This document shows positions 22,894-27,544 of a stretch of 27,544 nucleotides of DNA, piece by piece. The stretch spans positions 1-27,544 of the forward strand of contig CAYYUG010000060.1 of the NCBI GenBank assembly GCA_964474755.1, given 5' to 3'. The notes beneath the pieces were generated by a model that was given only the letters and a program-made list of their open reading frames with translations, ran no database searches and was not told the origin of the DNA. Made by a program: the position numbers and the translations under genes. The stretch is from GCA-2717185 sp964474755. Its GTDB lineage: Bacteria > Pseudomonadota > Alphaproteobacteria > UBA8366 > GCA-2717185. The number at the start of each line of letters is the position of its first letter. The first letter of the stretch is position 1.

Positions 22894-24489
22894 CTAGTCG
22901 GTCATCACCTGGAAGCGGTGATCCCCGTCCCTTGCCATCTGGTTGACCAGGTCGATTTCCCAGGCGAGATAGGCACGCATCGCCTTCTCTATATCGCCGT
23001 CGGGAGCTTCGCGCGCTTTCAATCTGATGTCGTCGGGTGCGCTCGCCAAGCGATTGGCGCCACTTTCCGTTGGCAGACCTGCAGCGATCCATGCTGCAGT
23101 GCCACCGGATAGAGCGCGAGCGTTGCCGCCCCAGTCGCGGGCGGTGAGGCCAGCAAGCGTTCCGTCGGGTGATGTAAAGATGACGGTTTCCGTGTCGGGC
23201 AGTTTGGTCATAGCCTTAGCCAGACGGGCGCGTATGGCGTACCAGGCGCCGGGAATATGGTTTTGCCGAAACTGCTTACTGTCCGCTAGATCGACGATTT
23301 GGGCCATGCCTGCCGCGAGGAGGTCTTTCGCTTCCGAAACATCGATCGTTGGAATTACCGCTTCGTCATAGCCAAGGGCGATGGGCACGAAGGTACCCTT
23401 ATCTAAATCGCCGGCCGCTGGATCGAAGGTCAGGACAACTGTGTCCTTCCAGCCCATTTGCAGAAGCCATGATGCGGTAACGGTCGCCCGCACACCGTCA
23501 TTATCGACCAAGACGACCCGACCGCCCCAGGCGGCGAGATACTTGTCGGTTTCCTGCACTAATTGCCCGCCCGGCGCTGACCGTGTGTCCGGCAAATGTC
23601 CTGCTTCGTACTCCTCTGGCGTGCGGACATCTAGCACGTAGAGGTTTCGCTCATCCGTTTCGTCCCGCCATGTGGCTAGCTCGGCCGCATCGATGGTTTG
23701 GATATCGAACCTGTCGGCGATTGCAGCCGCCGCGGTGCGGGCAAGTTTCAATCCGATGAGTGAATTTTCAGGATGTCGGCGCGTCGCTCCCTCAACCACT
23801 TCATAGCCAAATAGATGCCAGTCTTGGGTGCCATTTTTCAGGGAGACTACTTTGTTGGGTACGCCGGCATTGATAAGCGCTTGTGCGCCAATGATGCTGC
23901 GGGTCCGGCCGCCACAATTTACCACGACCATAGTGTCCGCCGATGGCATCAGGTCGGCGAAGCGGTAGACGAGCTCGACACCCGGTACGCTGATCGCGCC
24001 GGGAATGCTGTTATCGTTATATTCCTCGTAGGTCCTTGTGTCGTAGATTGCGATATCCGCATTCTCATCGATTAGCGCTTTCAACTCGTCCGCCGAGATA
24101 TGCGGCGTTTTGGCTTCGTATTCGACGACTTCAGCGAACGCCTTGCTGGGGACATGGACACCGCTATAGACCGGATACCCCGCTTGCTCCCATGCTGTGA
24201 CGCCGCCTTCTAGCAGATGTACGTTCGCGTAGCCGAAGGATATAGACAGTATTGCGGCCATTTCAGCTAACCCTTCGCCGTCATCGCACCAGACAATCCG
24301 CGTGCTGCGGCGCGGCACCAGCGCATCCAACAGAAACTCCAGCTGACTGAGTGGCACGCAGGAGGCGAAAAGTAGATGGCGAGCGTCGAAGGGTACTTCC
24401 TCTCGCGTGTCGAGAAGTGCGACCTCTTCGCCATCATGCAGCCAGGATTTCAGCGTTTGCGGGTTAATTTGGGTGATGGCTTCAGACAC
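22894..24489 (-). CDS. four-domain rhodanese-like sulfurtransferase
   Basis: A 531-residue tandem rhodanese. Domain 1 (about 6-110) has Cys68 in VWCDDGEG. Domain 2 (about 128-232) has Cys192 in NCGGRTRS, a good active-site loop, and YDTRTYEEYNDNSIPGAISV. Domain 3 (about 263-360) has LDVRTPEEYEAGHLP, but Asp329 sits where the cysteine should be (LVDNDGVRA). Domain 4 (about 380-475) has Thr439/Ser440 in FTSPDGTLA in the same place. Two domains therefore look able to carry a persulfide and two look inactive. Such proteins move sulfane sulfur from thiosulfate or similar donors. GTG 24489 has AAAGGAAA about 8 nt upstream. No sulfur gene is adjacent. Confidence 0.9.
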   Translation of the reverse strand: MSEAITQINPQTLKSWLHDGEEVALLDTREEVPFDARHLLFASCVPLSQLEFLLDALVPRRSTRIVWCDDGEGLAEMAAILSISFGYANVHLLEGGVTAWEQAGYPVYSGVHVPSKAFAEVVEYEAKTPHISADELKALIDENADIAIYDTRTYEEYNDNSIPGAISVPGVELVYRFADLMPSADTMVVVNCGGRTRSIIGAQALINAGVPNKVVSLKNGTQDWHLFGYEVVEGATRRHPENSLIGLKLARTAAAAIADRFDIQTIDAAELATWRDETDERNLYVLDVRTPEEYEAGHLPDTRSAPGGQLVQETDKYLAAWGGRVVLVDNDGVRATVTASWLLQMGWKDTVVLTFDPAAGDLDKGTFVPIALGYDEAVIPTIDVSEAKDLLAAGMAQIVDLADSKQFRQNHIPGAWYAIRARLAKAMTKLPDTETVIFTSPDGTLAGLTARDWGGNARALSGGTAAWIAAGLPTESGANRLASAPDDIRLKAREAPDGDIEKAMRAYLAWEIDLVNQMARDGDHRFQVMTD

Positions 24490-25208
24490 CGTGCGTTTCC
24501 TTTTCGCTTAATCAGAATACCTTCAAGATAACCGAATGCTGCCGTTTTGGGCATACTCGTTAGTTTTTTTTCGGTTAACATCGGGCATACGAGGGCGATG
24601 ACGAAGGCGTTGCCGCAAGACTTTGGTTTCACGTTCGGTGGTGGTATATTCAGATTGATGGTCACGCTTTTGCGGTCTGCGTCAGACGACAGATTCTGCG
24701 GCAGAGGATAGGTCTCTGTAAGATGGTTGGCAGTGACATAGAGTTGTGTGCCCCACGAGAGGTCAACTGGCGAAAAAGGGTTGCGTAGTGAATATGTGGC
24801 GGTCGTTTCTAGGCGGTGAATCCGGGTAGGGAGTGGTTTGACTGTTCGAAACCTATAGGCGCCTGAAGCGTCTGTTTTGTTGTGGCCAAGGCCTTCAAAA
24901 TTTGAGACCAGCTTCAGTCTGAAGTTTCTATCCTGTGGATGCTTTTAGTGGCCTTGGGCGTTGGTTTGCCATATCTCGACCCCCACGTTGCGGATGGCTT
25001 GGACGCCGCGACAGCGATAAATGCCGCGAGCGACCCACGCAGAAACCAGCGACAAACGCGCTGTTTATGGGCACCATGTTATGTAGCTCCATGTGTCAAC
25101 GACCCCAGCCGGCATACGCAACGTCTAGCACGCGCAACTGTTGGTCGTAGTCTATTTAATGTGAAAGTTACTTATGGTATCGCGTTACTGGTCGTGCGTA
25201 TTAAACGC
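24490..25208. other. 719-nt stretch without a recognisable gene
   Basis: No frame on either strand looks like a known protein; the longest (about 90 residues near 24939-25214 on the plus strand) has no family features. Close to the rhodanese start there is an inverted repeat TAACCGAA/TTCGGTTA (24529-24536 and 24570-24577) with a run of eight Ts before the second arm, and a direct repeat GGGCATAC (24549-24556 and 24583-24590). No tRNA cloverleaf could be drawn. It may be decayed coding sequence at the edge of the accessory block. Confidence 0.45.
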
Positions 25209-25655
25209 TTATGATGATGCTTCGCTAGAACGGTCGCGTCCCAGGCCGATGCGCTTTGCGAAACTGGAACGTTGAGCGGAATAATTGGGAGCGACCATTG
25301 GGTAATCGGAGTTGAGTCCCCATTTTGCCCGGTATTCTTCCGGCGTCATGCTGTAATTGGTGCGGAGATGCCGTTTGAGCATCTTCAGTTTTTTGCCATC
25401 TTCAAGGCAGACGATGAAGTCTGGCGTCACCGATTTTCGGATTGGAACGGCGGGCTTCGGCCGATTATTTGACATGCGATCACCGTTGTCGAGTGTTTGT
25501 AGCGTGCCAAATACAGAGTTAATAACATCCGGGATCTTTGCCAGTGGCAGGCTGTTATTGCCAACATAGGCGGAGACAACTTCTGTCGTCATTCGCATCA
25601 TATCAAATTTTGAAATAACATTATTTATTTTATCGTGTTCAGACTTGTCGACCAT
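25209..25655 (-). CDS. mucR: MucR/Ros family transcriptional regulator
   Basis: A 148-residue alphaproteobacterial MucR/Ros-type regulator. The N-terminal half (TEVVSAYVGNNSLPLAKIPDVINSV) is the oligomerisation region. The C-terminal zinc-finger-like DNA-binding domain reads FIVCLEDGKKLKMLKRHLRT followed by NYSMTPEEYRAKWGL, then YPMVAPNYSAQRSSFAKRIG. Ros-type metal ligands are Cys, Cys, His, His. Here they are Cys83, Asp86, His96 and Asn100. Asp at the second place is familiar in MucR proteins; Asn at the fourth is less so. ATG 25655 is preferred over GTG 25664, because GGTGG just upstream can serve as ribosome site. A good promoter lies at 25694-25721 in AT-rich DNA, the kind of sequence MucR proteins bind, so autoregulation is likely. 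Confidence 0.88.
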   Translation of the reverse strand: MVDKSEHDKINNVISKFDMMRMTTEVVSAYVGNNSLPLAKIPDVINSVFGTLQTLDNGDRMSNNRPKPAVPIRKSVTPDFIVCLEDGKKLKMLKRHLRTNYSMTPEEYRAKWGLNSDYPMVAPNYSAQRSSFAKRIGLGRDRSSEASS

Positions 25656-25693
25656 TGAAGCCACCCGTCAATCAATCGCACATTAGAACAAAA

Positions 25694-25721
25694 AATATAC
25701 ATGAGGCTCAAAAATTGTCAA
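25694..25721 (-). promoter_or_regulatory. sigma70-type promoter for the MucR-like gene
   Basis: On the minus strand TTGACA (25716-25721) and TATATT (25694-25699) are separated by 16 nt: a perfect -35 and a 5-of-6 -10. Transcription would begin near 25687, about 32 nt before ATG 25655. No other reading frame overlaps it. Confidence 0.55.
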
Positions 25722-25738
25722 TCAAAGTCTAATATAGC

Positions 25739-25757
25739 AATAATATTCAATATTATT
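25739..25757. repeat. perfect AT-only inverted repeat upstream of the MucR-like promoter
   Basis: AATAATATT-c-AATATTATT is 9 bp per arm with a 1-nt centre, lying about 18 nt upstream of the -35 box. It is in a stretch (25671-25930) far richer in A and T than the rest of the window, with many TpA steps. It is a plausible MucR or nucleoid-protein site, but such palindromes also arise easily in AT-rich DNA. Confidence 0.45.
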
Positions 25758-26062
25758 AGCAATATTTAAGTACAGTAACGAATAATAATATAAATTATTG
25801 CGTGCACCACATATGGCGTTTTACATATTTTATATATCAATATGCTGTAGAATATGGCTATAATTTCTCTTAAAAATTTCTGATTACATATACAGACTCG
25901 GGTTATAGAGCTGAATATTGCAGATTGAGTTTCCATTATGTGTCTGCGCAATGATCGGGGCATAGCTTGTGGGAAGGCTGGTATGCACAAGCGACATATG
26001 GTAACTCAAAGAAACGAGGAAGCGCGTATAGAGCGCCGAGCGACGGCGCAGGATTTTGCAAC

Positions 26063-26521
26063 ATGGCAGCCAGTAAAAGCGCAGCAGACGCTATAGGTAT
26101 CGCGTCGGATCATGCGGGGTACGGGCTAAAGGCGTCCCTCATCGGGATGTTGCGAGAGAGAGGGCTAGAGGTTGTGGATCTCGGGACGGACAACTCCGAC
26201 TCCGTTGACTACCCCGATTTCGCCAACGCCCTCGCCGATGCGATCGCCGAAGCGAAGGTGTCTTGCGGCATACTGGTCTGTGGTACCGGGATTGGGATCG
26301 CGATGGCGGCGAATCGGCATCGTCATGTGAGGGCTGCTGCCTGCCACGATACTACAGAAGCACGCCTCGCGAGGCAGCACAACGACGCCAATGTCCTGTC
26401 ATTGGGTGCACGCACGATCGGTCCTGAAGTAGCGCAAGATTGCGTCCGTATTTTTCTCGATACCGAATTCGAAGGCGACACGAACCCGCGCCATGCGCGT
26501 CGCGTCGCGAAAATGTCTTAA
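26063..26521 (+). CDS. rpiB: ribose-5-phosphate isomerase B (RpiB/LacAB family)
   Basis: A 152-residue RpiB-family sugar-phosphate isomerase, interconverting ribose 5-phosphate and ribulose 5-phosphate in the cytoplasm. The signature is complete: GIASDHAGYGLK (Asp16/His17), GTDNSDSVDYPDFA, the catalytic Cys73 in CGILVCGTGIGIAMAANR with Thr75, then CHDTTEARLARQHNDANVL (His106, Asn107) and LGARTIG. Length is normal. The start at ATG 26063 is preferred because homologous sequence begins just after it and AGGA lies about 9 nt upstream. It is followed after 46 nt by glyA on the same strand, a conserved pairing in alphaproteobacteria, so this looks like core chromosome and one operon. Confidence 0.93.
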   Translation: MAASKSAADAIGIASDHAGYGLKASLIGMLRERGLEVVDLGTDNSDSVDYPDFANALADAIAEAKVSCGILVCGTGIGIAMAANRHRHVRAAACHDTTEARLARQHNDANVLSLGARTIGPEVAQDCVRIFLDTEFEGDTNPRHARRVAKMS

Positions 26522-26567
26522 CGTTCGCGTGCCAGGACGTGTCGTAATCCGGGAATCGATTAGCTTG

Positions 26568-27544
26568 ATGTTCCAAAAATGCGATGAACAACAGGAGAGG
26601 GATCCGGAAGACTTCTTTTCCGGCGACCTGTCAAAATCGGACCCGTCCGTTTTGGCCGTTCTAGCTGCCGAATGCAGGCGTCAGCAAGAACAGATTGAAC
26701 TGATAGCATCCGAAAACATCGTCAGTCGTGCGGTATTGGAAGCGATGGGATCGGTTCTGACAAACAAATATGCTGAGGGTTATCCTGGGCGCCGCTATTA
26801 CGGGGGCTGTGAGCATGTAGATTTAGCTGAGAAATTAGCGATCGATCGGGTCAAGGCACTGTTTGGCTGCCAGTTTGCCAATGTGCAGCCGCATGCCGGC
26901 GCACAGGCAAACGGGGCAGTTTTCCTCGCACTGGTAAAGCCTGGCGAGACTATCATGGGTATGTCGCTTTCGGCTGGTGGACATTTGACCCACGGTGCCC
27001 GTCCTAACTTGTCTGGAAAATGGTTCAATGCAGTGCAGTACGGCGTGCGCCGCGAAGATTCGCTGATCGATTTCGACGAGGTCGCTGAACTGGCGCGAAA
27101 ACACAAGCCGCGCCTGATTATTGCTGGCGGATCCGCATATCCCAGGATAATCGATTTCGCCCGGTTCCGTGAGATAGCAGACACTGTAGGCGCCTATTTC
27201 ATGGGGGACATGGCTCACTTTGCAGGCCTCGTGGCTGGTGGTGTGCATCCCACGCCGTTCGAGCAAGCCCATGTCGTGACGTCGACTACGCATAAGACGT
27301 TGCGCGGTCCGCGTGGTGGATTGATCATGACAAATGATGAAGCGATCGCGAAGAAGATCGATAGCGCGGTGTTTCCTGGCTTGCAGGGCGGGCCGTTGAT
27401 GCATGCGATTGCGGCTAAGGCGGTGGCTTTCGGTGAAGCGTTACGGCCGTCATTTAAGGCCTATGCCCAGGCGGTTGCCGACAACGCGCGCGTTCTAGCG
27501 GAGACTCTTCTGGATGGTGGGCTTGATATCGTCTCCGGTGGTAC
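26568..27544 (+). CDS. glyA: serine hydroxymethyltransferase (3' end off the window)
   Basis: The first 325 residues of a protein normally about 420-435 long. It converts serine and tetrahydrofolate to glycine and 5,10-methylene-tetrahydrofolate using PLP. Clear blocks are IELIASENIVSRAVLEAMGS, LTNKYAEGYPGRRYYGGCE, QPHAGAQAN, GDMAHFAGLVAGG (Asp214 to the PLP ring nitrogen), STTHKTLRGPRGG with the Schiff-base Lys243, and FPGLQGGPLMH. No key residue is altered. The reading frame is open to the window edge. ATG 26568 gives a typical 20-30-residue lead before the conserved region, although the ribosome site is weak. It is downstream of rpiB with 46 nt between. Confidence 0.95.
   Translation, partial: MFQKCDEQQERDPEDFFSGDLSKSDPSVLAVLAAECRRQQEQIELIASENIVSRAVLEAMGSVLTNKYAEGYPGRRYYGGCEHVDLAEKLAIDRVKALFGCQFANVQPHAGAQANGAVFLALVKPGETIMGMSLSAGGHLTHGARPNLSGKWFNAVQYGVRREDSLIDFDEVAELARKHKPRLIIAGGSAYPRIIDFARFREIADTVGAYFMGDMAHFAGLVAGGVHPTPFEQAHVVTSTTHKTLRGPRGGLIMTNDEAIAKKIDSAVFPGLQGGPLMHAIAAKAVAFGEALRPSFKAYAQAVADNARVLAETLLDGGLDIVSGG

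Larger units (their letters stand above)
25665..26062. other. 398-nt AT-rich divergent intergenic region (MucR-like / rpiB)
   Basis: This lies between the divergent MucR-like gene and rpiB. From about 25671 to 25930 the base composition drops sharply to AT. A TATAAT occurs at 25859-25864 on the plus strand and could serve rpiB, without a convincing -35. Nothing protein-coding is supported. An upstream in-frame extension of rpiB from 25967 is not used. Confidence 0.5.

Noticed and set aside
24700..24900. A GTTCGAAAC segment resembling a tRNA T-loop
   Set aside because: No acceptor stem, D-arm or anticodon arm could be paired around it.

Overview
The window looks like draft sequence from an alphaproteobacterium. 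A MucR/Ros-type regulator sits beside an rpiB-glyA pair, an order common in that class. Codon choice is moderately GC-rich, apart from a very AT-rich stretch around 25.68-25.93 kb. One run of 100 Ns (3804-3903) marks a scaffold join. No rRNA, tRNA, CRISPR array, transposase or phage gene was found. Nearly everything between 1 and 22.7 kb reads as catabolic enzymes, with no recognisable transporter.

Left block (1-2662, minus strand): the 5' half of an NtaA/SnaA/DszA-type flavin monooxygenase, a DUF2461 protein, and a kynurenine-formamidase-like alpha/beta hydrolase. Divergent from the hydrolase is a tight plus-strand cluster (2728-6943): an FAD-dependent oxidoreductase (interrupted by the N gap), an Asp/Glu-racemase/arylmalonate-decarboxylase-like protein without the usual catalytic cysteines, an APH-fold phosphotransferase, and an enolase homologue with altered active-site residues. 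Gene junctions of 0, 2 and -4 nt suggest one transcript and perhaps one unrecognised pathway. This is the best candidate here for something new.

Middle block (7275-15535): an alpha/beta hydrolase (+) converges on an amidohydrolase (-), and a small dimeric alpha/beta-barrel monooxygenase-like gene (+) converges on a minus-strand set. In transcription order that set is DUF1989 protein, Rieske oxygenase, D-2-hydroxyacid dehydrogenase, an M24/ectoine-hydrolase-like gene broken by an in-frame TGA, then a GntR/FCD regulator and an LLM-class flavin oxidoreductase. The GntR gene has its own promoter region, with two perfect inverted repeats placed as autoregulatory operators would be. The Rieske protein has a bridging Glu rather than Asp, as in quaternary-amine demethylases, so a nitrogenous substrate is plausible but unproven.

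Right block (15645-22677): a PhyH-type 2-oxoglutarate oxygenase and an isocitrate/isopropylmalate-type dehydrogenase (operon), a DadA/PuuB-like FAD amine oxidase, an enolase-superfamily (MR/MLE) enzyme, an NMT1/THI5-like protein with no signal peptide, and an isopenicillin-N-synthase-like oxygenase. Six oxygenase or monooxygenase-like families occur within 23 kb.

Far right (22894-27544): a four-domain rhodanese with two intact catalytic cysteines, about 720 bp with no recognisable gene, a MucR-like regulator with a good sigma70-type promoter in AT-rich DNA, rpiB, and the first 325 codons of glyA running off the window edge. This end looks like core chromosome bordering an accessory catabolic region.
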